Assembly: GCF_000686605.1 (NCBI RefSeq)
Contig: NZ_JMLC01000006.1
Span: 21,548-85,547, forward strand
Length of the DNA: 64,000 bases
Direction: 5' to 3'
Source: Streptococcus sobrinus DSM 20742 = ATCC 33478
GTDB taxonomy: Bacteria > Bacillota > Bacilli > Lactobacillales > Streptococcaceae
Part shown: one piece after another, positions 1-7,807 of the stretch
Layout of the letters: the number at the start of each line of letters is the position of its first letter
How positions within the stretch are numbered: the first letter of the stretch is position 1
Translations under genes and position numbers: made by a program
The notes under the pieces: generated by a model
Databases searched by the model: none
Told to the model about the DNA's origin: nothing
Seen by the model: only the letters and a program-made list of their open reading frames with translations

Positions 1-1
1 T

Positions 2-382
2 ATTGGTAAGGAAACCAAGATTAAGGTCGTTAAGAACAAGGTAGCCCCACCATTTAAGGTAGCCCAAGTGGAAATCATGTACGGAGAAGGCATCTCCAGA
101 ACTGGTGAGCTGGTTAAGATTGCGACCGACCTTGATATTATCCAAAAAGCCGGTGCTTGGTACTCTTATAATGGTGAAAAGATTGGTCAAGGATCTGAAA
201 ATGCTAAGAAATACCTGGCGGATAATCCAGAAGTCTTTGACGCAATCGATAAGAAGGTTCGTATCAAGTATGGTCTCATTGAAGATGACCAAGCTGTAGA
301 AGCCCAACCGGTCCAAGCAGAGGCCAAGGAAGAGCCAGAAGAGTTATCCCTTGACCTAGAGAGCATCGAAATCGAAGAGTAA
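2..382 (+). CDS. recA: RecA recombinase, C-terminal part (5' end outside window)
   Basis: This is the last 126 residues of RecA, the ATP-dependent strand-exchange protein that also triggers LexA-type autocleavage and repairs breaks. The visible part begins in the conserved core ([18 protein letters not shown], then [10 protein letters not shown]) and continues through the C-terminal domain ([20 protein letters not shown]). It ends in the acidic tail typical of streptococcal RecA (rich in E and D, ending ESIEIEE). The reading frame is open from base 2, so the true start lies upstream of the window. The order recA followed by spx is the usual streptococcal arrangement. A hairpin terminator follows about 70 bases after the stop. 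Identification is secure; nothing is odd apart from the window edge. Confidence 0.97.
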   Translation: MGKETKIKVVKNKVAPPFKVAQVEIMYGEGISRTGELVKIATDLDIIQKAGAWYSYNGEKIGQGSENAKKYLADNPEVFDAIDKKVRIKYGLIEDDQAVEAQPVQAEAKEEPEELSLDLESIEIEE

Positions 383-452
383 GGGTTTCCTCTGTTATTA
401 GCACCAAAAAGGAAGGCCACCTTTGGGACTTGCTTTCTTCCCAATACTATTG

Positions 453-481
453 AAAAGAAGTCTATAACAGGCTTCTTTTTG
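453..481 (+). terminator. Rho-independent terminator after recA
   Basis: An AAGAAG arm pairs with CTTCTT and is followed directly by a T-run. It lies about 70 bases after the recA stop and separates recA from the spx promoter region. Confidence 0.7.
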
Positions 482-601
482 GGGTCAAAAATAAGGAAGG
501 TTCCTTCGGAATAGGGCGGCAAGATTAAGTTCAGATGACAGAAAACTTAACCATCACTTAAAATATTAAGAGTTTTAGTTTTTTAGTTGACAATTTCAAA
601 A

Positions 602-653
602 ATAGGTCCCAAGACCTATGTTCTGTTTTGAGGACCTATGCTAGAATATAGGT
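602..653 (+). promoter_or_regulatory. spxA2 promoter with two ATAGGT palindromes (LiaR-like boxes)
   Basis: Bases 602-619 read ATAGGTC-CCAA-GACCTAT, a perfect inverted repeat with 7-4-7 geometry. A second pair of arms, ACCTAT at 634-639 and ATAGGT at 648-653, brackets the -10 element TAGAAT (642-647), which has an extended TG at 639-640. The 7-4-7 layout is that known for LiaR boxes. From memory, the spx paralogue at this locus belongs to the LiaFSR envelope-stress regulon in S. pneumoniae and S. mutans. Assignment to LiaR is inference; the palindromes are seen directly. Confidence 0.6.
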
Positions 654-680
654 ATCATGTGATAGAAAGAGAGAAGTGAC

Positions 681-1079
681 ATGATTAAGATTTATACTAT
701 TTCTAGTTGTACTAGTTGCAAAAAAGCAAAAACTTGGTTGAACAGCCACCAATTACCATATAAAGAACAAAACTTAGGCAAAGAAGGTCTGACAAAGGAA
801 GAGATTGTCAATATCCTGTCAAAGACTGAAAACGGCGTTGAAAGCATCGTTTCATCAAAGAATCGCTATGCTCGCGCTCTGGAATTTGACATTGACGAGT
901 TAAGCCTCAGCCAGGTGGTTGATTTGATTCAAGAAAATCCCCGGATTCTTAAAAGTCCAATCCTTATTGATGATAAGCGTCTGCAGGTGGGTTATAAGGA
1001 AGACGATATCCGGGCCTTCCTTCCGCGTTCCATTCGTGAAGTTGAAAATAACCAAGCACGGATGCGGGCTGTCTTGTAA
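681..1079 (+). CDS. spxA2: Spx-family redox regulator (SpxA2-type)
   Basis: A 132-residue Spx protein, the full family length. Spx binds the alpha C-terminal domain of RNA polymerase and redirects transcription during disulfide and envelope stress. The N-terminal CxxC switch is intact (C10-T-S-C13), and G52, the residue known to contact the polymerase alpha subunit, is present in the ENG motif. The rest follows the ArsC-like thioredoxin fold (SPILIDDKRLQVGY). I call the SpxA2 paralogue because its neighbours (recA before; UPF0297, RuvX and DUF1292 after) match the spxA2 locus in other streptococci, and because the promoter carries LiaR-like palindromes. The terminator at 1184-1204 makes it a single-gene unit. 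Family certain, paralogue probable. Confidence 0.93.
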   Translation: MIKIYTISSCTSCKKAKTWLNSHQLPYKEQNLGKEGLTKEEIVNILSKTENGVESIVSSKNRYARALEFDIDELSLSQVVDLIQENPRILKSPILIDDKRLQVGYKEDDIRAFLPRSIREVENNQARMRAVL

Positions 1080-1183
1080 GCCCCTAGGTGACTGACAGCT
1101 TGATGGATTACCGACTGGAGCTCCTTCTAATGGATGGAACTCGGCTGTCGGGGGACCTATTATCTTTATAAAAAAGTAAAAAG

Positions 1184-1204
1184 AAGGGTGAATGCCCTTT
1201 TTTT
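1184..1204 (+). terminator. Terminator after spxA2
   Basis: AAGGG (1184-1188) pairs with CCCTT (1195-1199) and runs into a row of T. It is about 105 bases past the spx stop. Confidence 0.75.
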
Positions 1205-1308
1205 AATCTTAAAATAAGCTATAATATCCCTAAGAATAAAAAACAGCCCCGAGCCCTGCTAGAAGTGAGTTCGGAGTTTCGGGGTAAATAGATGATTAAG
1301 GAACAATC

Positions 1309-1893
1309 ATGAAAAGAAAAATTTATACGCTTATGCTAGCCTCCCTCCTACTTCTCAGCTTGGCTGCCTGCTCGAATACTAGCCGTCCTAGCTCAAACTC
1401 TAAATCTGACTCAACCAGTCAAAGCAGCAAGAAGGAGTCTTCGCATGAGGTCAAGGGCGTCTCTGGTAAGAAGACCATGCAGTATACGACCTTGGATGAT
1501 GGCGTGACAGTGACTGTTAAGCAAACCATTGATTACGATGGCGATAAATACAAATCCATCAAACTCAATATTGATGAACCCCTTTCTGAGGATGTCAAAA
1601 AGGCAGCTGAGGGTTTGGATTTTAATGAGGTCACAAAAACTCTCCTCGAAGAGTGGGAGAAAGATAGCTTCATCCAAGATTTAAAAAATACCCCAGGGGT
1701 AACGGTTAATCTTGATTTGTCACAAGACTATCACCTCAAAGTGGACGTGAACTTTGATATGACCAAAGCAGATGTTGACAAATTATCGCAAAAGAGTGGC
1801 CTAGGAATCAACTTTACAGCTGTTAAGAATAATACACCACTGGAATATATTTTGAAACTGGCCCAATCTGGTGCTAAAAAAGCTGATAATTAA
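1309..1893 (+). CDS. Putative lipoprotein, DUF1307/YehR-like
   Basis: A 194-residue exported lipoprotein of unknown function. The N-terminus is a lipoprotein signal peptide: KRK, a hydrophobic run, then the lipobox LAAC with the lipidated Cys at residue 21. A Ser/Asn/Lys-rich linker follows to about residue 50, then a folded domain with alternating beta strands (DGVTVTVKQTIDYDGDKYKSI; GVTVNLDLSQDYHLKVDVNF). The domain resembles DUF1307/YehR lipoproteins of Firmicutes; I judge this by general pattern only. A -10-like TATAAT lies at 1220-1225. The leader contains a CCCCGA/TCGGGG hairpin (1247-1284) just before the gene. The gene sits alone between spxA2 and the ireB operon. Confidence 0.75.
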   Translation: MKRKIYTLMLASLLLLSLAACSNTSRPSSNSKSDSTSQSSKKESSHEVKGVSGKKTMQYTTLDDGVTVTVKQTIDYDGDKYKSIKLNIDEPLSEDVKKAAEGLDFNEVTKTLLEEWEKDSFIQDLKNTPGVTVNLDLSQDYHLKVDVNFDMTKADVDKLSQKSGLGINFTAVKNNTPLEYILKLAQSGAKKADN

Positions 1894-1984
1894 GTTTTTG
1901 AGAATTCAAAAACTTCTAGTGATGTTCAATCAAAAAGATGATTGAAGAAGTTGCCCTTGAGTAGGACTTTAGGGTGACTTTTCA

Positions 1985-2013
1985 TTGAAAAGATAAGGGA
2001 AATAAGGTATAAT
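1985..2013 (+). promoter_or_regulatory. Sigma-A promoter of the ireB-ruvX operon
   Basis: TTGAAA at 1985-1990, a 17-base spacer, and a perfect TATAAT at 2008-2013. It lies 37 bases before the ireB start codon. Confidence 0.75.
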
Positions 2014-2049
2014 AGCACAAATTGCTCATAATAGAAAGAGGGTGCAAGC

Positions 2050-2316
2050 ATGGGATTTACAGATGAAACAGTCCGTTTCAATCTTGATGATGGAAGTAAA
2101 CAAGAAATTAGTGATACCTTGACAGCCGTGTACCGTTCATTGAATGATAAAGGATATAATCCAATCAATCAGATTGTTGGTTATGTTTTGAGTGGGGACC
2201 CTGCCTATGTTCCCCGCTATAACGATGCCCGCAATAAAATCCGTAAATATGAACGTGATGAAATTGTTGAGGAATTAGTTCGTTTTTACCTCAAAGGAAA
2301 TGGAATTGACGTTTAA
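2050..2316 (+). CDS. ireB: IreB-family regulatory phosphoprotein (UPF0297)
   Basis: An 88-residue UPF0297 protein. The family member IreB of Enterococcus faecalis is phosphorylated by the PASTA kinase IreK on two N-terminal threonines and modulates cephalosporin resistance. The N-terminus here, [10 protein letters not shown], keeps both, T4 and T7. The conserved core [22 protein letters not shown] is intact. A good ribosome site (GAGGGTG) precedes the ATG. The stop overlaps the ruvX start by one base, so the two are translationally coupled. A second, diverged copy sits at 7508 in the nrd cluster, which is unusual. The family is certain; a link to the streptococcal StkP/PknB kinase is inference. 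Confidence 0.93.
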   Translation: MGFTDETVRFNLDDGSKQEISDTLTAVYRSLNDKGYNPINQIVGYVLSGDPAYVPRYNDARNKIRKYERDEIVEELVRFYLKGNGIDV

Positions 2317-2735
2317 TGAGACTGATGGGACTAGATGTTGGGTCTAAAACGGTCGGTGTTGCTATCAGCGACCCTCTTGGTTTTACGGCCCAGGGCTTAG
2401 AAATTATTCCGATTAACGAGGCCAAAGAAGAGTTTGGTTTTGAGCGTTTGGGAGAGTTGGTCAAGCACTATAAGGTCGAGAAGTTTGTTGTTGGCCTGCC
2501 AAAGAATATGAATAATACCAGCGGTCCACGTGTTGAAGCCAGTCAGGCTTATGGAGAAAAGATTGCTGATTTATTCGGGATTCCGGTGGATTATCAGGAT
2601 GAACGACTAACAACTGTACAGGCCGAGCGAATGCTGGTTGAGCAAGCAGATATCAGTCGAGGCAAACGCAAAAAAGTTATTGATAAATTAGCGGCCCAGC
2701 TGATTTTACAAAATTATTTAGATCGTATGTTTTAG
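2316..2735 (+). CDS. ruvX: Holliday junction resolvase-like RuvX (YqgF)
   Basis: A 139-residue RNase H-fold protein of the YqgF/RuvX family, implicated in pre-16S rRNA 5'-end maturation and earlier proposed as a Holliday junction resolvase. It shows the family signature [15 protein letters not shown], with the catalytic Asp at residue 7, the VVGLPKNMN strand, and the second acidic motif [13 protein letters not shown] near residues 90-100. Length is normal. The ATG overlaps the ireB TAA by one base, and DUF1292 starts 14 bases after the stop, so these three form one operon. This order is conserved across Firmicutes. Confidence 0.94.
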   Translation: MRLMGLDVGSKTVGVAISDPLGFTAQGLEIIPINEAKEEFGFERLGELVKHYKVEKFVVGLPKNMNNTSGPRVEASQAYGEKIADLFGIPVDYQDERLTTVQAERMLVEQADISRGKRKKVIDKLAAQLILQNYLDRMF

Positions 2736-2749
2736 AGGAGAGAAGAGAT

Positions 2750-3049
2750 ATGGCACACGAACACAATCACGACCATGAGGTAATTACTCTGGTTGATGAG
2801 CAAGGAAATGAGACCCTGTTTGAGATTCTTTTGACTATTGATGGCCGGGAAGAATTTGGTAAAAACTATGTTCTCTTGGTACCAGCTGGTGCACAAGAAG
2901 ATGATAACGGCGAAATTGAAATCCAGGCCTATTCATTTACAGAAAATGAAGACGGTACAGAAGGCGACTTGCAACCAATCCCAGAAGATTCAGATGCTGA
3001 ATGGGACATGATTGAAGAAGTCTTCAACAGCTTCCTTGATGAAGAATAA
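2750..3049 (+). CDS. DUF1292 (UPF0473) protein
   Basis: A 99-residue acidic DUF1292 protein, always found after ireB-ruvX (yrzL-yrrK-yrzB order in Bacillus). Its function is unknown. It begins with a His-rich stretch (HEHNHDHE) that could bind metal, followed by the conserved core [20 protein letters not shown] and YVLLVPAG. The ribosome site AGGAGAG lies in the ruvX spacer. It is the last gene of the operon; a terminator hairpin begins 16 bases after the stop. Family membership is secure and a role cannot be read from sequence. Confidence 0.9.
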   Translation: MAHEHNHDHEVITLVDEQGNETLFEILLTIDGREEFGKNYVLLVPAGAQEDDNGEIEIQAYSFTENEDGTEGDLQPIPEDSDAEWDMIEEVFNSFLDEE

Positions 3050-3065
3050 GCTAAATACTATTGAT

Positions 3066-3095
3066 AGAGCTCCTTCCGCAGGGGCTCTGTTTTTA
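3066..3095 (+). terminator. Terminator of the ireB-ruvX-DUF1292 operon
   Basis: AGAGC-TCC pairs with GG-GCTCT around a TTCCGCA loop and is followed by GTTTTTAT. Confidence 0.8.
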
Positions 3096-3216
3096 TAGCT
3101 GGATGACTCTGTCGCATCGCAATCAATTGTAACAAAGTGTTTAATAGTAAAATCTTTGCTCAGCTTTTTCTTTTCCACCCAGACTATTTACGGATAAATA
3201 GGTGGAGGGCAAATTT

Positions 3217-3342
3217 ATGCGGGAAAGAGATTTGACACTGATAGAGCAAAAATTTTTGGCAGCTTATCGTCAGCGAAAACTTCATCGTTTTAGAGATATT
3301 TTAGCCTATGTTCATATCCTTAGAAAATTGACTAAAGACTAA
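3217..3342 (+). CDS. Small basic protein, 41 residues, unknown
   Basis: An open frame from ATG 3217 to TAA 3342 encodes 41 residues, starting MRERDLTLIEQKF and ending ILRKLTKD. It has a very good ribosome site (AGGTGGAGGG at 3200-3209) at normal spacing. The product is strongly charged, with Arg/Lys-rich helices and no signal peptide or membrane segment. It lies between the DUF1292 terminator and the membrane protein starting at 3429. I do not recognise a family. Support comes from the ribosome site and clean frame; conservation in related genomes would decide whether it is real. Confidence 0.55.
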   Translation: MRERDLTLIEQKFLAAYRQRKLHRFRDILAYVHILRKLTKD

Positions 3343-3428
3343 ATTCTGATATACTAGAAGGGATTATTTAGACAACCAAAACCGTTGAAATGATTTTCTC
3401 AATAGCTTTTTACCAAGGAGAAACCATA

Positions 3429-5033
3429 GTGGCTAACAAACAAGAAGAGCATATAACCTATAGTCGTCGTCAAGCTGATGAAGTAAAGTCAGCTAATAGC
3501 CGACCAACTAAGGCCAAAGCAAGAACCTCTTATAGCATAGCGGTTGCTAGCAATCATCGCTTTTACATATTTTTATTTAGTCTAGTAATGGGCTTAACCT
3601 CAGTTGCCAATCCCTTGCTTACTGACTTTGCTAATCCAACCCAGATGGTTCATCTCTATACGGGTCAGATGATGAGTCATGGGCATCTTCCCTATCTGGA
3701 TACTTTTGCGACAGGTGGCTTTCTTTTCTATGCTCTGATTGCTCTTAGTTACTTTTTGGGTTCTAGTCTTTGGCTAATGGTGGTAGAATTCCTAGCCTTC
3801 TACATGTCGGGAATTTATTTCTATAAAATTATTAGCTTCCTGACTAGTAAAACAGATATGGGGATGACCTTCACGGCCATCTTCTACCTCTTGAATCTGG
3901 CGCTAGGTTTCGGTGGGCTCTACCCTATTCAATGGGCTTTTCCTTTTATCCTCAATGCCCTGTGGTTTTTGACCAAGTATTTTGCGGGTCATATTAACGA
4001 TGAGGCCTTTATAATTTACGGTTTCTTTGGGACCTTGGCGGCCCTGATTGATCCTCGCAGTCTGATTTTCTGGGGACTCTCCTTTATTATCATCGGGATT
4101 TATAATTTTCTCCAACGTCACTTTGCGCGTGGTTTCTATCAACTGCTCTGTATGATTTTTGGAGCCATTCTCGTTTACTATACGGTAGGTTTCTTTGTTC
4201 TCAATATGGGGAACCTGTCAGACTATGTCACCCAAGCTCTCTTTTACAACTTCAAAGTGTTTGCGGTCGGAAGCGACTCCCTACTCATTACCCTGCCCTA
4301 CCAAATCCTTGTCTTGGCTGGTTCTGGTCTTCTCTTAGGATTGTTTGGTTTCTTCGGTCATCTAGGACGGGTGTTGGAATTCAAGACTGTTAAGTGGCTG
4401 TCTTTCTTCACGCTAATTTTTAGCCTGATTATAGGGATTTTTTCACAGTCCTACTTTGTCTTTTCCTTACTTCTAGCTCTGCCCTTTGGCTTAATTTTAA
4501 CAGCCCTAGTAATCAATGATAGGATTAATGAAGGCGCTGATGGGAATCAAAAGGAAACAGGAGGAACACACCGTCGGAAACGGACAACCCACGAGTCACA
4601 AGGGGGCTACTGGGCAACCTTTGCCAAGGGACATTTTCAACTTCCTGTTTTGGTGATGATTGTGGGAATCGCAACTCCGATTGTTCTCGGTGTATTGTCT
4701 GTAAATACCAATCGTGAGCGAAAAAATATCTCCAACTACTTAAAGGCGAATACGAGTGATAGTTCAATTATTTATGTCTGGGATAAGTCGTCAAAAATTT
4801 ATCTAGATACTGGTTTACAGTCAACCTCGCAATTTCCCAATCCAGTGGTGAACACTAGTACCAAAACCAACAGCCAAAAACGCAATGACGATGTTCTGCA
4901 AGCCAAGGCTAGGTATGTTGTTGTTAATAAGTCTGAAAAAATTCCAAGTGAAGTTTCTAGCTTCTTGAAATCGAATTATAAGAAAATTTCTCTAGATAAT
5001 AGCGACCATTTCACCCTTTATCAGAAGAAGTAA
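3429..5033 (+). CDS. Multi-pass membrane protein, possibly GT-C-type glycosyltransferase
   Basis: A 534-residue integral membrane protein. I place the start at GTG 3429 because AAGGAG (3415-3420) sits just ahead; the in-frame ATG at 3390 has no such site. After a cytosolic N-terminus of about 45 residues come roughly 11-12 hydrophobic segments, then a soluble C-terminal domain (about residues 440-534) with strands such as SSIIYVWDKSSKIYLDTGL and KARYVVVNK. The loop after the first segment (TDFANPTQMVHLYTGQMMSH, then LPYLDTF) has the acidic residues and position seen in GT-C glycosyltransferases. Lipid-linked sugar transfer at the cell surface is therefore possible, but only inferred. It appears to be transcribed alone and ends at the inverted repeat at 5048-5091. 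Confidence 0.7.
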   Translation: MANKQEEHITYSRRQADEVKSANSRPTKAKARTSYSIAVASNHRFYIFLFSLVMGLTSVANPLLTDFANPTQMVHLYTGQMMSHGHLPYLDTFATGGFLFYALIALSYFLGSSLWLMVVEFLAFYMSGIYFYKIISFLTSKTDMGMTFTAIFYLLNLALGFGGLYPIQWAFPFILNALWFLTKYFAGHINDEAFIIYGFFGTLAALIDPRSLIFWGLSFIIIGIYNFLQRHFARGFYQLLCMIFGAILVYYTVGFFVLNMGNLSDYVTQALFYNFKVFAVGSDSLLITLPYQILVLAGSGLLLGLFGFFGHLGRVLEFKTVKWLSFFTLIFSLIIGIFSQSYFVFSLLLALPFGLILTALVINDRINEGADGNQKETGGTHRRKRTTHESQGGYWATFAKGHFQLPVLVMIVGIATPIVLGVLSVNTNRERKNISNYLKANTSDSSIIYVWDKSSKIYLDTGLQSTSQFPNPVVNTSTKTNSQKRNDDVLQAKARYVVVNKSEKIPSEVSSFLKSNYKKISLDNSDHFTLYQKK

Positions 5034-5047
5034 TTTCATTCATAAAA

Positions 5048-5115
5048 TCAATATGTTGTGGTTATCAAAAAATATAGCCACAACATATTGATTTTTTTTA
5101 CCCTTGTGTTATAAT
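5048..5115 (+). promoter_or_regulatory. nrdD promoter with two NrdR-like boxes; same DNA forms a terminator hairpin
   Basis: Two copies of a near-palindrome face each other: CAATATGTTG at 5049-5058 and CAACATATTG at 5081-5090. Their centres are 32 bases apart, about three helical turns, which is the spacing known for NrdR box pairs. Both extend into the CCACAA-type flank of such boxes. The perfect -10 TATAAT (5110-5115) follows. The same arms pair over 18 bases with one wobble and end in T8, so the stretch can also terminate the upstream gene. NrdR is the zinc/ATP-cone repressor of ribonucleotide reductases; its gene is not in this window. Confidence 0.75.
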
Positions 5116-5134
5116 GGTCTCCGAGGTGGAAAGA

Positions 5135-7342
5135 ATGATTACACTAGAAAAAGAATTTATCGTAACCGATCCTGAAATTACTGTTATTAAGCGTGATGGC
5201 CGTCGCCTTCCTTTTGATAGCGACAAGATTTATCAAGCTCTGATTAAGGCCAGCCAAAATGTCTCTAATATGTCTCCCCTGATGGAAGCCAAATTAAAAG
5301 GCATTTGTGACCGAATCGTCGCTGAAATCGCCAATCGCTTTATGGCAGATATCAAGATTTACGAAATTCAGAGCATTGTTGAGCATGAACTGCTCAACGC
5401 CAACGAGTACGCTATTGCCCAAGAGTACATCAACTACCGTACGCAAAGGGATTTTGCTCGTTCGCAAGCGACAGACATCAACTTTACCATTGATAAGTTG
5501 ATTAACAAGGACCAAACCGTTGTCAATGAAAATGCCAATAAGGACAGCGATGTCTTTAATACGCAAAGGGACTTGACAGCTGGTATCGTTGGCAAGTCCA
5601 TCGGTCTGAAAATGTTGCCGCCTCATGTCGCTAATGCTCATCAAAAGGGGGATATCCACTTCCACGATTTGGATTACAGCCCTTACACGCCAATGACCAA
5701 CTGTTGCTTGATTGACTTCAAGGGTATGTTGGCCAATGGCTTTAAGATTGGCAATGCTGAGGTTGAAAGTCCCAAGTCTATTCAGACAGCGACTGCCCAG
5801 ATTTCTCAAATTATTGCCAATGTAGCTTCCAGCCAATATGGTGGCTGTACAGCTGACCGGATTGATGAATTCTTGGCTCCTTATGCGGAGCTCAATTACC
5901 AAAAGCATCTCAAAGATGCCAAGGAATGGGTAGCTGAGGACAAGCAAGAGGATTATGCTCGGTCTAAGACCAAGAAGGACATCTACGATGCCATGCAAAG
6001 TCTAGAATACGAGATCAATACCCTCTTTACCTCAAACGGTCAAACCCCATTTACTTCCCTAGGTTTTGGATTAGGAACTTCCTGGTTTGAACGGGAAATT
6101 CAAAGGGCCATCTTGCAAATTCGCATCAAGGGTCTGGGTAGCGAACATCGGACAGCTATTTTCCCTAAGTTGATTTTCACCCTCAAGCGGGGACTTAACC
6201 TAGAACCAGGGGCACCTAACTACGATATTAAGCAGCTGGCTTTGGAATGTGCCACCAAACGCATGTATCCAGATGTTCTCTCCTATGATAAAATCATTGA
6301 TTTGACAGGTTCTTTCAAGGCTCCTATGGGTTGTCGCTCTTTCCTTCAAGGTTGGAAGGATGAAATTGGCCAAGAAATCAATTCTGGCCGGATGAACCTG
6401 GGAGTCGTTACCGTGAACCTGCCAAGAATCGCCTTGGAATCCCAAGGAAATATGGATAAGTTTTGGGATATTTTTGCAGAACGGATGCAAATTGCCAAGG
6501 ATGCCTTAGTTTACCGCGTGGGTCGGGTTAAAGAGGCCAGCCCAGCCAATGCTCCAATTCTCTATCAATATGGAGCCTTCGGTAAGCGGCTCAGTAAGAC
6601 TGGCAATGTTGACGACCTCTTTAAAAATCGCCGGGCGACCGTTTCTCTGGGCTATATTGGCCTTTACGAAGTGGCGACTGTCTTTTACGGTGGTGAGTGG
6701 GAAGGTAATCCAGAGGCCAAGGAATTTACCAAGGATATCATTCGTCAAATGAAGAAATTGGTTGAAGCTTGGTCAGATGAATATGATTACCATTTTTCTA
6801 TCTATTCAACACCATCAGAAAGCTTGACCGACCGCTTCTGTCGTCTGGATACTGAAAAATTTGGTAAGGTCAAGGACGTTACCGATAAGGAATACTATAC
6901 TAATTCCTTCCACTATGATGTCCGCAAGAACCCAACGCCATTTGAAAAGCTAGATTTTGAAAAAGACTATCCAGAATTGGGTGCATCAGGAGGCTTCATT
7001 CACTATTGTGAATATCCAGTTCTGCAGCAAAATCCTAAGGCGTTGGAGGCTGTATGGGACTATGCCTATGACCGTGTTGGTTACCTAGGCACCAATACCC
7101 CAATTGATAAATGTTATGAGTGTGGTTTTGAAGGGGACTTTACCCCAACAGAACGTGGCTTCATGTGTCCAAATTGTGGCAACACCGATCCTAAGACCGT
7201 AGATGTCGTTAAACGGACCTGTGGCTACCTCGGTAATCCTCAAGCACGTCCAATGGTTAATGGTCGTCACAAGGAAATTTCCGCTCGTGTGAAACACATG
7301 AATGGCTCAACCATTAATAACCCAGGACAGCACGAGGCCTAA
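5135..7342 (+). CDS. nrdD: Anaerobic ribonucleoside-triphosphate reductase (class III)
   Basis: A 735-residue oxygen-sensitive glycyl-radical enzyme that makes deoxyribonucleotides from NTPs without oxygen. The start is ATG 5135, behind GAGGTGG; an in-frame ATG at 5114 lies inside the -10 element and cannot be used. An ATP-cone (about residues 10-100, VIKRDGRRLPFDSDKIYQAL) precedes the catalytic barrel. The C-terminal zinc site has C660, C663, C678 and C681, and the radical site is G697 in RTCGYLG. Its activase NrdG is encoded at 8615 in the same cluster. Control by NrdR is suggested by the boxes upstream. Length and all key residues are normal. Confidence 0.97.
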   Translation: MITLEKEFIVTDPEITVIKRDGRRLPFDSDKIYQALIKASQNVSNMSPLMEAKLKGICDRIVAEIANRFMADIKIYEIQSIVEHELLNANEYAIAQEYINYRTQRDFARSQATDINFTIDKLINKDQTVVNENANKDSDVFNTQRDLTAGIVGKSIGLKMLPPHVANAHQKGDIHFHDLDYSPYTPMTNCCLIDFKGMLANGFKIGNAEVESPKSIQTATAQISQIIANVASSQYGGCTADRIDEFLAPYAELNYQKHLKDAKEWVAEDKQEDYARSKTKKDIYDAMQSLEYEINTLFTSNGQTPFTSLGFGLGTSWFEREIQRAILQIRIKGLGSEHRTAIFPKLIFTLKRGLNLEPGAPNYDIKQLALECATKRMYPDVLSYDKIIDLTGSFKAPMGCRSFLQGWKDEIGQEINSGRMNLGVVTVNLPRIALESQGNMDKFWDIFAERMQIAKDALVYRVGRVKEASPANAPILYQYGAFGKRLSKTGNVDDLFKNRRATVSLGYIGLYEVATVFYGGEWEGNPEAKEFTKDIIRQMKKLVEAWSDEYDYHFSIYSTPSESLTDRFCRLDTEKFGKVKDVTDKEYYTNSFHYDVRKNPTPFEKLDFEKDYPELGASGGFIHYCEYPVLQQNPKALEAVWDYAYDRVGYLGTNTPIDKCYECGFEGDFTPTERGFMCPNCGNTDPKTVDVVKRTCGYLGNPQARPMVNGRHKEISARVKHMNGSTINNPGQHEA

Positions 7343-7367
7343 GATAAATAAGCAATAAATAGAAAGC

Positions 7368-7485
7368 CGTCAAACGACTCGAAGGCTAAAAATGCAGTAG
7401 ATTTTTTAACCCGTGCTTGGAAATGGGAAGCGAGGTTAGTCGGAACTATTTCGATTAAACTGCTTTTTCCACCGAGTCGTTGACG
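7368..7485 (+). repeat. Nested-hairpin intergenic element between nrdD and the ireB paralogue
   Basis: Outer arms are CGTCAAACGACTCG (7368-7381) and CGAGTCGTTGACG (7473-7485), which pair apart from one extra A. Inside them GCAGTAGATT can pair partly with GATTAAACTGC, and AACCCGTGCTT with AAGCGAGGTT around a GGAAATGGG loop. The whole 118 bases can fold as one long rod. The left end resembles the sequence just after tsf (about 57497-57520), so it may belong to a dispersed repeat. It is a structured RNA, a processing site or a MITE-like element; which one is not visible. Confidence 0.5.
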
Positions 7486-7507
7486 TGTTCAAGAAAAAGG
7501 AGCAAGG

Positions 7508-7786
7508 ATGGCAGGAGATAAGAATTTTACCAGCGATACAGTTCTTTTCAAGCTAGATGAGGATGCCAAAACCTTGAAGGATGACCTGATGACGGTTTCC
7601 CGCTCACTTAATGAGATTGGCTATGATGCTGTCAATCAGATTGTCGGTTACATTCTCAGTGGCGATCCCGCCTATATTCCTCGTCATAATAATGCCCGCA
7701 ATAATATTCGTCGTCATCATCCCGATGAAATTGTTGACGAATTGGTGCGTTACTATCTGCAAGAGAAATCATTGATTTCAAAATAA
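7508..7786 (+). CDS. Second IreB-family (UPF0297) protein in the nrd cluster
   Basis: A 92-residue paralogue of the IreB-type protein at 2050. The family core is intact ([22 protein letters not shown]), and the N-terminal pair of threonines aligned with IreB T4 and T7 is retained as T8 and T11 (FTSDTVLF). The N-terminus is four residues longer, and the C-terminal half is clearly diverged ([20 protein letters not shown]). AAGGAG (7496-7501) precedes the ATG. As I recall, other streptococci have only the small gene and the acetyltransferase between nrdD and nrdG, so a kinase-target paralogue here is unusual. Family sure, function unknown. Confidence 0.85.
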   Translation: MAGDKNFTSDTVLFKLDEDAKTLKDDLMTVSRSLNEIGYDAVNQIVGYILSGDPAYIPRHNNARNNIRRHHPDEIVDELVRYYLQEKSLISK

Positions 7787-7807
7787 GGAAGGACGAGGCG
7801 TCTAGAT

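Noticed and set aside
545..561. Inverted CiaR-box-like CTTAAC-N5-CTTAAA upstream of spxA2
   Set aside because: On the minus strand the second half has G at the required W position, no -10 follows at the right distance, and it would point back into the recA terminator.
3390..3428. Upstream ATG start for the membrane protein
   Set aside because: The ribosome site AAGGAG lies between this ATG and GTG 3429, and the extra residues do not extend a helix in a meaningful way.
5114..5134. Upstream ATG start for nrdD
   Set aside because: It overlaps the -10 TATAAT at 5110-5115, so it cannot be in the transcript. ATG 5135 has a proper ribosome site.
5294..5998. 234-codon open frame antisense to nrdD
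   Set aside because: Lies wholly within a highly conserved gene. The translation has no recognisable motif and there is no ribosome site; typical shadow of biased codons.
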